Below are positions 1-7,460 of a stretch of 22,602 nt of DNA, one piece after another (positions within the stretch are counted from its first letter, which is position 1; each line of letters starts with the position of its first letter). The notes beneath the pieces are model-generated. The model saw nothing but the letters and a program-made list of their open reading frames with translations. It was not told the DNA's origin and made no database searches. Made by a program: the position numbers and the translations under genes. Source of the DNA: CAJBIL01 sp044359525 (GTDB taxonomy: Bacteria > Pseudomonadota > Gammaproteobacteria > Burkholderiales > Rhodocyclaceae); the NCBI GenBank assembly GCA_044359525.1, contig JBIKLY010000061.1, forward strand, positions 1 through 22,602, in the 5' to 3' direction.

Positions 1-193
1 TCACAACATAAATAATCAGCGAACCCTGGGCGCCCATGTAAAAACCGAACGGGAAGCCAAGAACCGTGATGTCGTTAAGTTCGCGCGCGAAGAAACTGAC
101 GACGAACGTGACGACGAACCATATGGCCAGCAAAAATGCTGTCATATTCAGGTTACGCTGCCAATAGTCTTTGTGCTTTTGTGTAAGCTGCAT
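1..193 (-). CDS. DUF4212 family sodium/solute symporter small subunit (partial, C-terminus outside window)
   Basis: The window holds the first 64 codons; the rest lies beyond position 1. The peptide starts MQLTQKHKDYWQRNL, followed by a hydrophobic stretch at about residues 17-36, a short polar turn (ARELND), and a second hydrophobic stretch containing FPFGFYMGAQGS. This is the pattern I know from DUF4212 proteins, two-helix small subunits encoded beside VC_2705-type sodium:solute symporters. The ATG (191-193, complement) has an excellent Shine-Dalgarno at 199-210 (AAGGAGGAGG). It lies 250 bases downstream of another symporter gene on the same strand. Small subunits usually precede their large partner, so a second large symporter gene probably lies just beyond the left edge (inference). 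Confidence 0.85.
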   Translation of the reverse strand, partial: MQLTQKHKDYWQRNLNMTAFLLAIWFVVTFVVSFFARELNDITVLGFPFGFYMGAQGSLIIYVV

Positions 194-230
194 CTGAACC
201 CCTCCTCCTTTGGTGTGGATTCCTAAAGCC

Positions 231-303
231 CCGGGCAAAGCCCGGAACCGTCCTGGTCACCGCCTGCAGCCGCAACGCCATACTGTGTTTGTTAGCGGCT
301 GCA
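231..303 (-). promoter_or_regulatory. Structured leader upstream of the DUF4212 gene (two inverted repeats)
   Basis: The 250-base gap between the symporter stop and the DUF4212 start holds two perfect inverted repeats. One is CCGGGC/GCCCGG at 231-236 and 240-245 with a 3-nt loop. The other is TGCAGCCGC/GCGGCTGCA at 265-273 and 295-303 with a 21-nt loop. On the minus strand both fall in the leader of the DUF4212 mRNA, ending about 20 nt before its strong ribosome binding site. Neither is followed by a T-run, so a classical intrinsic terminator is unlikely. I recognise no known riboswitch class. Processing or differential expression between the two transporter genes is a possible role. Confidence 0.35.
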
Positions 304-443
304 ATCAGTCACCACGACTTGGAGCTATTAAGCAAGGTGTGAATCGTCCTTGCTCTACCCCAAGCTGGAGGGAAGAATGCACTCACATCCTGACGCCAAA
401 CTTACAGCTTATGAAATAGGTAATAGATTTCCTGAAAAGAAAA

Positions 444-2480
444 TCAAGGTTCAGCCGCAGGGTAGCGAACGGTCTCGACAAAGTCCTGCGTCGCCTGGCT
501 TGGCGGGTCTGTCAGCAGACTGACAACAACGATGGTGACAAAGCCGATGGCTACACCCCAGACGCCGGCCGAGGTCGATTGAATGCCCAGCCACGGCTCC
601 ATGCCGATACCGTGGATGCCCAGCCAGGGAATGGTATCGAACTGCACGCGCACCATGTAGTAGAGCGTGATCAACAAGCCGACGATCATGCCGCTAACGG
701 CGCCGGCCTGGTTCGCGCGCTTCCAGAAAATGCCGAGCACCAGTGCCGGAAAAAAGGCCGCGCCGGCGATCGAGAACGCCCAGGCAACCATGAACAGGAT
801 GCTCGCCGGCTTTTGTGCCGCGACCATCGCACCGATCACGGCGACCACCAGCAGCACGGCTTTCGAAACCACCAGCCGCCACTGCGTTGAAGCATTGGGC
901 CGGTAAATCTTGTAATAAACGTCGTGTGACAACGAGCCGGCAATGGTCAGCAGCAAGCCATCGGCGGTCGACAAGGCGGCCGCCAGCGCGCCGGCGGCAA
1001 CCAGCCCGGAAATCACATAAGGCAGACCGGCGATCTCCGGTGTGGCAAGAACGATCACATCGGGGTTGAGCGCGAGCTCAGCCAGCTGGAGGATGCCGTC
1101 GTGATTGATGTCCTCGATCGACACCAGGCCGATCTTGCCCCAGGCGCTGACCCAGTTGGGCAACTGTGCAATACCGGTATCGACGATGTTCGAATAGATT
1201 TCATACTTGGCAAACACCGCGTAAGCCGGCGCCGTAAGGTAGAGCAGCAGAATGAAAAACAGCGACCAGAACACCGAGTTGCGCGCGGCGCGCACCGAGG
1301 GCGTGGTGTAGTAGCGCATCAGCACATGCGGCAAGGCGGCGGTACCGACCATCAGGCAAAAAATCAGGGTGAGAAAATTCAAGCGCACGGTGTTTTGTGC
1401 TGCCTCATTTTCGCCGGGAAAGGCCGTGACGTGGTGCGTCGGCACGGTGCCGCGCTGCGCGGCAACACGCATCGCGCTATCCCAGCGATCCTTCGCCTGT
1501 TCCGGCGTTTGCGGCAGATCGCGGCGCTGGCGTTCAAGGGCTGCCACTTCGCGCATCTGCGCATCGCTGCCCTTGAGCTTGTTGATCTGTATCGACAGTC
1601 GCTGCTTCTCCTCGGTCAGAGAAGCCGGCAACTGGAGAATTTTTTCGTAATAGGCGTCGGCACGCTCGCGATAAAGACGGCGAACTTCAAGCTCGGCAGG
1701 CGTCGAAAAAATTTTTGTTTCGAGCACTGAAACCTTCTGTAAGACCTCGCCATAAACAATCTGCGGTATCGGCACCCCCGTCACCTTGAACGAGAGAATC
1801 GCCACCGGAGCGATATAGGCCACGATCAGGATGAAGTACTGGGCAACCTGCGTCCAGGTGACGGCGCGCATTCCACCCAGAAAAGAACAGACAAGAATGC
1901 CCGCCAGACCAACAAACACGCCGATCTCGAACTGCAGCCCGACAAAGCGGCTGGTAATGACGCCGACCCCGTAGATCTGCGCCACGACATAAACGAAGGA
2001 AGCGAGGATGGCTGAAAACACGCCGACCAGACGTGCCGCATTGCCACCGTAGCGCGCGCCAAGAAAATCGGGAATGGTGTATTGGCCAAAACGTCGCAGA
2101 TAAGGCGCCAGCAGCAAGGCCACGAGAACATAACCGCCAGTCCAGCCCATGACATAGGCAAGGCCCTGGTAACCCGAGAGATAAAGTGTTCCCGCCAGCC
2201 CCATAAAAGAGGCGGCGCTCATCCAGTCGGCGCCGGTGGCCATACCGTTGAACACAGCAGGAATCCGCCGGCCGGCAACGTAGTACTCGGACACATTGGC
2301 AGTACGTGCCATTACGCCGATCGTTGCGTAAAGACAAATGGTCAAAAAGAGAAAAGCATAGCCGATCCAGCGTGGCGGCATGCCGTGGTACTCAAGCACC
2401 CCGAGTACCAGCACAAAAACAACGAAGGCGCCGGTATAGATGAGATAGAAACGCTGCAGTCGGGTAGAGATATCATTCAT
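444..2480 (-). CDS. Sodium:solute symporter, VC_2705-like/ActP-like (acetate or related monocarboxylate), with a large soluble insertion
   Basis: This 678-aa polytopic inner-membrane protein has about 13-14 hydrophobic segments. It carries SSS-family signatures: VSEYYVAGRRIPAVFNGMA near residues 63-81, GADWMSAASFMG at 83-94, and AALSTADGLLLTIAGSLSHD at 501-520. It most resembles the VC_2705 subfamily, related to the acetate permease ActP. Two features stand out. A hydrophilic, coiled-coil-like stretch of about 110 residues (roughly 245-360) sits between two membrane segments. A textbook EF-hand loop, DINHDGILQLAE, lies at 457-468. From memory, family members are about 550 aa, so the extra length is that insertion. 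The gene starts 12 nt after the exonuclease stop, with AAGGTAAG as ribosome binding site. Proximity to acs supports acetate or a similar substrate, but specificity is inferred. Confidence 0.9.
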   Translation of the reverse strand: MNDISTRLQRFYLIYTGAFVVFVLVLGVLEYHGMPPRWIGYAFLFLTICLYATIGVMARTANVSEYYVAGRRIPAVFNGMATGADWMSAASFMGLAGTLYLSGYQGLAYVMGWTGGYVLVALLLAPYLRRFGQYTIPDFLGARYGGNAARLVGVFSAILASFVYVVAQIYGVGVITSRFVGLQFEIGVFVGLAGILVCSFLGGMRAVTWTQVAQYFILIVAYIAPVAILSFKVTGVPIPQIVYGEVLQKVSVLETKIFSTPAELEVRRLYRERADAYYEKILQLPASLTEEKQRLSIQINKLKGSDAQMREVAALERQRRDLPQTPEQAKDRWDSAMRVAAQRGTVPTHHVTAFPGENEAAQNTVRLNFLTLIFCLMVGTAALPHVLMRYYTTPSVRAARNSVFWSLFFILLLYLTAPAYAVFAKYEIYSNIVDTGIAQLPNWVSAWGKIGLVSIEDINHDGILQLAELALNPDVIVLATPEIAGLPYVISGLVAAGALAAALSTADGLLLTIAGSLSHDVYYKIYRPNASTQWRLVVSKAVLLVVAVIGAMVAAQKPASILFMVAWAFSIAGAAFFPALVLGIFWKRANQAGAVSGMIVGLLITLYYMVRVQFDTIPWLGIHGIGMEPWLGIQSTSAGVWGVAIGFVTIVVVSLLTDPPSQATQDFVETVRYPAAEP

Positions 2481-2492
2481 CGGTTGCTTACC

Positions 2493-3209
2493 TTAACCCG
2501 CACGGCGCATCCAGCGGCGCGATTTCTCGATCTGCATGAAGCCGGCCGGTGACGCGGCATTACGCTGCGCACCGCGGGCAATGGCCACCTGCAGCAGTTG
2601 CGCCGTGGCGTAGGCATCTGATACTGCGTTGTGGCGCTGGATGTTTTCAATACTGAACAAACCCAACCACTCATCCAGATCGACCTGCTCGGCAATGGTC
2701 TCGCGGAAAATATCGGGCATCACCCAGGCCAGATCGATCCACGGCAGATCGAACTTCAGACCGAGATGCTCACTCATCGCGTTCGCAATCATGGTCTGGT
2801 CAAACAGTGCGTGATAGGCGACCAGCGGCGACTTGCCGACGTAAGCGAGAAAGGTGATCAGCGCCTCGGCCGGGTCCATGCCGTCACGCTGCGCCGAACC
2901 GCCAATACCGTGAATGAGAATGTTGGCGTTGGTGCTGACATTCTCCTGGCGCAGCACGACTTCGAAGGCATCGTTGAAATCGATCACGCTATTGACCACC
3001 GCCACCGCGCCAATCGAGATCAGACGGTCCTTCTGCATGTTCAGGCCGCTGCTCTCCACATCGGCGACGACGTAGCGGCTGAGGTGATGCGGCAAACCGG
3101 CATCGGGCGCCGGCAAGCGCTTCCAGTCGGCAACCGCCTGCTGTTGCAGCGCCGTCAGCGGCACCTCCCGTGGCGCTTCGCTACTGAACAATCGGGCGAG
3201 CCAGCGCAT
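2493..3209 (-). CDS. DEDDh-type 3'-5' exonuclease (DNA polymerase III epsilon-like / RNase T superfamily)
   Basis: This is a 238-aa protein when started at the ATG at 3207-3209. An in-frame TTG at 3230 would add seven residues, but it lies inside the upstream gene and is less likely. The exonuclease motifs are complete: ExoI VVADVESSG (D50, E52), ExoII YHALFDQTMI (D137), and ExoIII RHNAVSDAYATA (H193, D198). It should therefore be an active metal-dependent DEDDh nuclease. The N-terminal 45 residues precede the fold. It starts 4 nt after the stop of the cNMP/CBS/DUF294 gene, so the two are probably translationally coupled, and the symporter follows 12 nt later. It is not a replicative DnaQ by context. 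The nuclease substrate and its link to transport are unknown. Confidence 0.88.
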   Translation of the reverse strand: MRWLARLFSSEAPREVPLTALQQQAVADWKRLPAPDAGLPHHLSRYVVADVESSGLNMQKDRLISIGAVAVVNSVIDFNDAFEVVLRQENVSTNANILIHGIGGSAQRDGMDPAEALITFLAYVGKSPLVAYHALFDQTMIANAMSEHLGLKFDLPWIDLAWVMPDIFRETIAEQVDLDEWLGLFSIENIQRHNAVSDAYATAQLLQVAIARGAQRNAASPAGFMQIEKSRRWMRRAG

Positions 3210-3213
3210 GGCG

Positions 3214-5124
3214 TCAGGCCTGATAGTCAAGCTTGAGACGCTGCTGCAACTTGCGCACCTGACGGAACGACTCCTTCAGAATCCGCCGCTCAAGCTCGTT
3301 CAGTTGATCGGGGCGAATGAAGTTGTCACCCTCGCGTCCCTGCTCCTGTTCCAGGTGCTGGTGACGCAGGCGCATCAACTGGATAAAGCTGAAACCCTCG
3401 ATAATCGAGGAAATTTCGTGCGACGGCACCTTCATTTTGACGCTCGCCAGTTTGAGTCGCTGCACGGTATTGGTATTGGCAACGCCCTGGGCCAGCGCAA
3501 AAATCCGTGCCGCATCGATGAATACCCGTGCGCCAAACTTCTTCAGATCGATGGTTCCCGGATGTTCCGGATCGGCGTCGGTAATGAAATCTCGAATCTT
3601 GCCCAGCGGGGGCTGAACCGTCAGCGCGTTCTCCGCCATCATGCGCATGAACAGCGGATTGCCGCGCACCAGCTCGAACAGCGTCAGACGCAGACGGTGC
3701 GCGAGGTTGAACTTGCCAAACAGCGGACGGAAGTCGAAGTAAATCGAGCCATTGAGCAAAGCCTGCGGCTCCGGCGTGCGCACCCAGGCGGAAAATTTCT
3801 GCTCCCATTGCTCAAGCGTCAGACACAGATCGGGGTTGCTGGCCATGATATTGCCCTTGCACAGCGGGAAGCCGACCTGATCCAGATCATTGTTCACGTC
3901 ACGGGCAAAATCGAGCAGGCGCAGCTGGGTCTGCTCGCGATCCATGATGTCGGTGCACACATAGACAATCCCGTTATCCTGATCTGTGCTGAAGGTCTGC
4001 TCGTCACGCCCTTCCGAGCCAAAGGAAAGCCAGGCCCAGTCGATGCCGTAGAGGTCGTGACGATCGAGGTTGATCTGGATGACGCGGCGCGTCAAGGTGT
4101 CGTTGAGTGCCGAAATGAACTGCGTCAGCTGCTCGGCGCCGACGCCCTGTGCCAGCATGTTAAGCGCCAGTTGCCGCACATCAGCGGCAGCCTGGCGCAG
4201 CATGATGGTATCGGTTGAGGCATCAATCGACTGACGAATCTGGCGCAAACCGACGCGCTGCAGCGTGAACAAATCGCGCTCGGAAATGACGCCCTGCAGA
4301 CGATCGCCTTCATCGACGACCAGCACATGACGAACGCCGAAAGTAGCCATTGCCAGCGCCGCATCGTAAGCGTTGGCGGAAATCGGCAAGGTTTGCGGCG
4401 TTGCGGACATCACCGAGGAAATCGGTTCGTCAAGTCCAACTCCGGGCAGAACAATGCGTTTCAGCACGTCGGACTTGGTGAAAATCCCCACCGGTCTGCT
4501 CTCGTCGTCGACCACAACCATTGAGCCGATATGCCCGTTGGCCATGGTCTCGATTACCTTGCGCACCGGCGTATCGGGCGGGACTGAAATCGGTGCCGAC
4601 TTGATGATCGTCGTGAGCGGCGAATTCATCGTCTGCTGCTCGGCGGCGCGCTGCGCGAACTGCACCTGCAGTTGCTGCCGCGACTGGTTGAGCAGGCTGA
4701 CAATGTATTGCGTGCAGTACAGGTTGAACACCGTGCTCTGGTGCATCAACTCAAGGAAATCGGCGACCGGCAACTCATAGCAGAAGACATCGTCGAGCGC
4801 GATGTAGCTATTGGTCGACGGGCGCTGCGCGGTGACCGAACCAATCGGAAAGCACTCGCCTGCGCCAAGGGTCATCGTCGAGTAATCAACGACATTGAGA
4901 TCACCGGACTGCCGCGCCAGCACCTTGCCGCGCTGCAGGATATAGAAGGTGCTCACCACGCCCATCTCGGGCGTGACGATCGGCGTGTCTTTTGGAAAAT
5001 ACGCAAGCTTCAAACGCTCGGCGAGAAAACTCAACGCCTCCGGCTCCATGCGGTCGAACGGCGCATGCCGGCACAGAAACTCCGTGGTGGCTGCCAGCAG
5101 CATCCGTGTTGCGCTCGTGCTCAT
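3214..5124 (-). CDS. Cyclic-nucleotide-binding / CBS-pair / DUF294 nucleotidyltransferase-like signalling protein
   Basis: This 636-aa soluble protein has a clear domain order. Residues about 15-140 form a cNMP-binding (CAP-ED-like) domain, with YILQRGKVLA and GAGECFPIGS in the places of the usual cyclic nucleotide pocket. Residues about 170-295 form two CBS motifs (PVGIFTKSDVLKRI and LQGVISERDLF). Residues about 340-480 form a GlnD-like nucleotidyltransferase domain (DUF294), with GSEGRDEQTFSTDQDN at 369-384, where D381 and D383 should bind metal. A C-terminal DUF294_C helical domain follows. The NTase motif looks intact, so it could transfer nucleotides to a protein partner. The target is unknown. 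The ATG has GGAG 10 nt upstream. It is first in an operon with an exonuclease and a symporter, a neighbourhood I recall in other proteobacteria. Confidence 0.9.
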   Translation of the reverse strand: MSTSATRMLLAATTEFLCRHAPFDRMEPEALSFLAERLKLAYFPKDTPIVTPEMGVVSTFYILQRGKVLARQSGDLNVVDYSTMTLGAGECFPIGSVTAQRPSTNSYIALDDVFCYELPVADFLELMHQSTVFNLYCTQYIVSLLNQSRQQLQVQFAQRAAEQQTMNSPLTTIIKSAPISVPPDTPVRKVIETMANGHIGSMVVVDDESRPVGIFTKSDVLKRIVLPGVGLDEPISSVMSATPQTLPISANAYDAALAMATFGVRHVLVVDEGDRLQGVISERDLFTLQRVGLRQIRQSIDASTDTIMLRQAAADVRQLALNMLAQGVGAEQLTQFISALNDTLTRRVIQINLDRHDLYGIDWAWLSFGSEGRDEQTFSTDQDNGIVYVCTDIMDREQTQLRLLDFARDVNNDLDQVGFPLCKGNIMASNPDLCLTLEQWEQKFSAWVRTPEPQALLNGSIYFDFRPLFGKFNLAHRLRLTLFELVRGNPLFMRMMAENALTVQPPLGKIRDFITDADPEHPGTIDLKKFGARVFIDAARIFALAQGVANTNTVQRLKLASVKMKVPSHEISSIIEGFSFIQLMRLRHQHLEQEQGREGDNFIRPDQLNELERRILKESFRQVRKLQQRLKLDYQA

Positions 5125-5151
5125 CGTCGCTTTTCTCCACGCACAAATAAA

Positions 5152-5180
5152 CAGGCCGGCACGATAATGGCGCCGGCCTG
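5152..5180 (-). promoter_or_regulatory. GC-rich hairpin in the 5' leader of the cNMP/CBS/DUF294 gene
   Basis: A perfect 9-bp inverted repeat, CAGGCCGGC (5152-5160) and GCCGGCCTG (5172-5180), encloses an 11-nt loop. Read on the minus strand it is followed by TTTATTTGT and then, 27 nt after the stem, by the start codon of the operon. This could be a weak terminator or attenuator controlling entry into the operon, or a mark of an upstream transcript ending. The T-run is imperfect. The plus strand has no T-run after the stem, so it is not a plus-strand terminator. Confidence 0.4.
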
Positions 5181-5284
5181 GATTGCGGTCTTCATCGCCG
5201 CTTGTGGGCCCGATTCGTCAGCACCATTCGAAATGTGTATGGCGCTGCGAAGAGCATGTCTCTCGCTTCCCTGAGTTCAGTCAG

Positions 5285-5298
5285 CATCTCTCTCATCA
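5285..5298. repeat. Left 14-bp direct repeat flanking the palindromic element (putative target-site duplication)
   Basis: CATCTCTCTCATCA at this position is repeated exactly at 5454-5467. The two copies bracket a 155-bp palindromic element, which is the arrangement left by insertion of a mobile element. Confidence 0.7.
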
Positions 5299-5453
5299 GG
5301 ACAATTGCATCTGGCTTCAAAACCCAACGCAGAGGCACAGAGGCGCAGAGATTACGCAGAGGAAAACAAAAGCTTCCCGTTTTTTGCCTTTCTCTGCGAT
5401 TCCTCTGTGTCTCTGCGCCTCTGCGGTAGATTTAAGGTTCAAATGCGATACCC
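5299..5453. mobile_element. Palindromic MITE/REP-like element, copy 1, with putative target-site duplication
   Basis: This 155-bp non-coding element lies between the acs stop and the cNMP/CBS/DUF294 promoter region. The left arm has three 8-mers at 5328-5351 (CGCAGAGG, CACAGAGG, CGCAGAGA), spacer TTA, and a fourth 8-mer at 5355-5362. The right arm is the inverted version: TCTCTGCG at 5391-5398, spacer ATT, then three 8-mers at 5402-5425. Outside the arms are imperfectly mirrored tails (ATTGCATCTGG... and ...AAATGCGAT). A perfect 14-bp direct repeat flanks the whole element. There is no transposase, so it would be moved in trans. The same layout recurs at 12675-12773 and 22511-22602. It could also form a long hairpin in RNA. 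Confidence 0.75.
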
Positions 5454-5467
5454 CATCTCTCTCATCA
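5454..5467. repeat. Right 14-bp direct repeat flanking the palindromic element (putative target-site duplication)
   Basis: This is an exact second copy of the 14-mer at 5285-5298. It overlaps a small inverted repeat (CTCTCT at 5457-5462, AGAGAG at 5468-5473) just past the acs stop, which may be part of the original acs 3' end. If so, the element inserted close to the end of the acs transcript. Confidence 0.65.
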
Positions 5468-5486
5468 AGAGAGGCTGGTTGCTGCA

Positions 5487-7460
5487 TCAACCAGCAGGCT
5501 GCTTGAGCTGCTCCAGGATCGCCGGGTTTTCCAGCGTCGAGGTATCCTGCGTAACTTCTTCACCCCGTGCCAGCGAACGCAGCAGGCGACGCATGATCTT
5601 GCCGGAACGCGTCTTCGGCAGGTTTTCACCGAAGCGGATGTCTTTCGGCTTGGCAATCGGGCCGATTTCCTTGCCGACGTGATCCTGCAGTTCCTTGATG
5701 AACTTCTTCGCGGCGTCGCCGGTCGGGCGAACCCCCTTGAGCACGACGAAGGCGCAAATGGCTTCACCGGTCAGATCGTCCGGACGGCCAACCACCGCAG
5801 CTTCGGCAACCATCGGATGCGAGACCAGTGCGGACTCGATTTCCATCGTACCCATACGGTGACCGGAAACGTTCAGGACGTCGTCAATACGGCCGGTAAT
5901 GGTGAAGTAGCCGGTATCCGCATCACGAATGGCGCCATCGCCAGCCAGATACAGCTTGCCGTTGAAATCATCCGGGTAATACGATTTCTTGAAACGCTCC
6001 GGATCATTCCAGATATTGCGGATCATTGCCGGCCATGGCTTCTTGCAAACCAGGATACCTCCCTTGCCCCAGTCGAGCTCGGTGCCGGTTTCGTCGACCA
6101 CGGAGAACATGATGCCCGGGAAGGGCAGCGTGCAGGAACCTGCGACCATCGGCGTCGCGCCCGGCAGCGGCGTGATCATGTGGCCACCGGTTTCGGTCTG
6201 CCAGAAGGTGTCGACGATCGGGCACTTGCTGCCGCCAACGTTTTCGTAATACCACATCCACGCCGACGGGTTGATCGGCTCGCCGACCGAACCGAGGAGG
6301 CGCAGCGAGGAAAGATCGTACTTGGTCGGTGCGACCGCCGGATTGGTATCAGCAGCCTTGATCAGCGAGCGGATGGCGGTCGGCGCGGTGTAGAAAATAC
6401 TGACCTTGTGATCCTGGATCATCTTCCAGAAACGGCCGGCGTCCGGATAGGTCGGGATGCCTTCAAAAACCATCTCGGTGCCACCACAGGCGAGCGGGCC
6501 ATAGGTGATGTAGGTGTGGCCGGTGACCCAGCCGATGTCGGCGGTACACCAGAAAATGTCGTCCGGCTTCAGGTCGAAGGTCCACTTCATGGTCAGGATG
6601 GCGTGCAGCAGATAACCGCCGGTCGAGTGCTGAACACCCTTCGGCTTGCCGGTTGAACCCGAGGTATAGAGCAGGAACAGCGGATGTTCGGCTTCGACCC
6701 ACTCCGGCTCGCAAACGTCGGACTGGCCGGCAGTCAGGTCATGCCACCAGGTGTCGCGGCCGGCAACCATGTTGCAGGCGCCACCGGTACGCTGGAAAAC
6801 GATCACGTCCTTGATCGACTCGCAACCACCGAGCGCGATGCCTTCATCGACAGCGGGCTTGAGCGGGATCTTCTTGCCGCCACGGCACTGCTCATCGGCG
6901 GTAATGACGGCAACGGCGCCTGCATCGTTGATGCGGTCGCGTACCGACTGGGCGGAGAAGCCGCCGAAAACCACCGAGTGAATTGCACCGATACGGGCAC
7001 ACGCCTGCATGGCAACAATGCCTTCAACGCCCATCGACATATAGATGACGACGCGGTCGCCCTTTTTGATGCCGCGCGAACGCAGGCCGTTGGCAAACTG
7101 GCTGACTTTGGCCAGCAGCGCCTTGTAGGTGATCTTTGTCACGGCGCCGTCGTCGGCTTCAAAAATCAGCGCAACCTTGTCGCCCAGGCCGGCCTCGATG
7201 TTGCGATCCAGACAGTTGTAGGAAACGTTAAGCTTGCCGTCGGCAAACCACTTGAAGAAAGGCGCATTGGACTCATCAAGCCCCTGCGTGAACGGAACTT
7301 TCCAGCTCACATGTTCACGTGCCAAACGGGCCCAGAAGCCCTCGTAATCCTTGTCGGCTTCCGCACACAGCGCCTTGTAAGCATCCATGCCGGAAATCGT
7401 GGCTTGCTTGACGAATTCGGCGGAAGGCTGAATAAATTGTACGGCTTCATTCTGGGACAT
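5487..7460 (-). CDS. acs: Acetyl-CoA synthetase (AMP-forming)
   Basis: This 657-aa cytosolic enzyme converts acetate, ATP and CoA to acetyl-CoA, AMP and PPi through acetyl-AMP. It is full length for Acs. The N-terminal domain has FWARLAREHVSWKVPF near 42-57. The adenylate-forming P-loop is YTSGSTGKPKG (265-275) and the A5 motif is DTFWQTETGG (417-426). The hinge region is ITGRIDDVLNVSGHRMGT (521-538). The C-terminal lysine motif PKTRSGKIMRR contains K621, which corresponds to the catalytic lysine acetylated by Pat/CobB-type control in Salmonella. The ribosome binding site AGGAGA lies just before the ATG. It reads divergently from the UPF0114-fumarase operon. The symporter operon downstream on the same strand makes acetate uptake plus activation a reasonable joint role. 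Confidence 0.97.
   Translation of the reverse strand: MSQNEAVQFIQPSAEFVKQATISGMDAYKALCAEADKDYEGFWARLAREHVSWKVPFTQGLDESNAPFFKWFADGKLNVSYNCLDRNIEAGLGDKVALIFEADDGAVTKITYKALLAKVSQFANGLRSRGIKKGDRVVIYMSMGVEGIVAMQACARIGAIHSVVFGGFSAQSVRDRINDAGAVAVITADEQCRGGKKIPLKPAVDEGIALGGCESIKDVIVFQRTGGACNMVAGRDTWWHDLTAGQSDVCEPEWVEAEHPLFLLYTSGSTGKPKGVQHSTGGYLLHAILTMKWTFDLKPDDIFWCTADIGWVTGHTYITYGPLACGGTEMVFEGIPTYPDAGRFWKMIQDHKVSIFYTAPTAIRSLIKAADTNPAVAPTKYDLSSLRLLGSVGEPINPSAWMWYYENVGGSKCPIVDTFWQTETGGHMITPLPGATPMVAGSCTLPFPGIMFSVVDETGTELDWGKGGILVCKKPWPAMIRNIWNDPERFKKSYYPDDFNGKLYLAGDGAIRDADTGYFTITGRIDDVLNVSGHRMGTMEIESALVSHPMVAEAAVVGRPDDLTGEAICAFVVLKGVRPTGDAAKKFIKELQDHVGKEIGPIAKPKDIRFGENLPKTRSGKIMRRLLRSLARGEEVTQDTSTLENPAILEQLKQPAG

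Noticed and set aside
210..419. 69-codon plus-strand ORF between the two symporter genes.
   Set aside because: It has no ribosome binding site and low-complexity Pro/Arg/Gln content, and lies over the structured leader of the minus-strand gene.
3208..4218. A 336-codon plus-strand frame opposite the DUF294 gene.
   Set aside because: It lies entirely over a well-supported minus-strand gene and its translation has no family resemblance.
5328..5425. CRISPR-like short repeats (CGCAGAGG units).
   Set aside because: The units are 8 nt, contiguous and inverted between arms, with no unique spacers of CRISPR length and no cas genes.
5679..6656. A 325-codon plus-strand frame opposite acs.
   Set aside because: It is antisense to an unambiguous acetyl-CoA synthetase and has no domain signatures.
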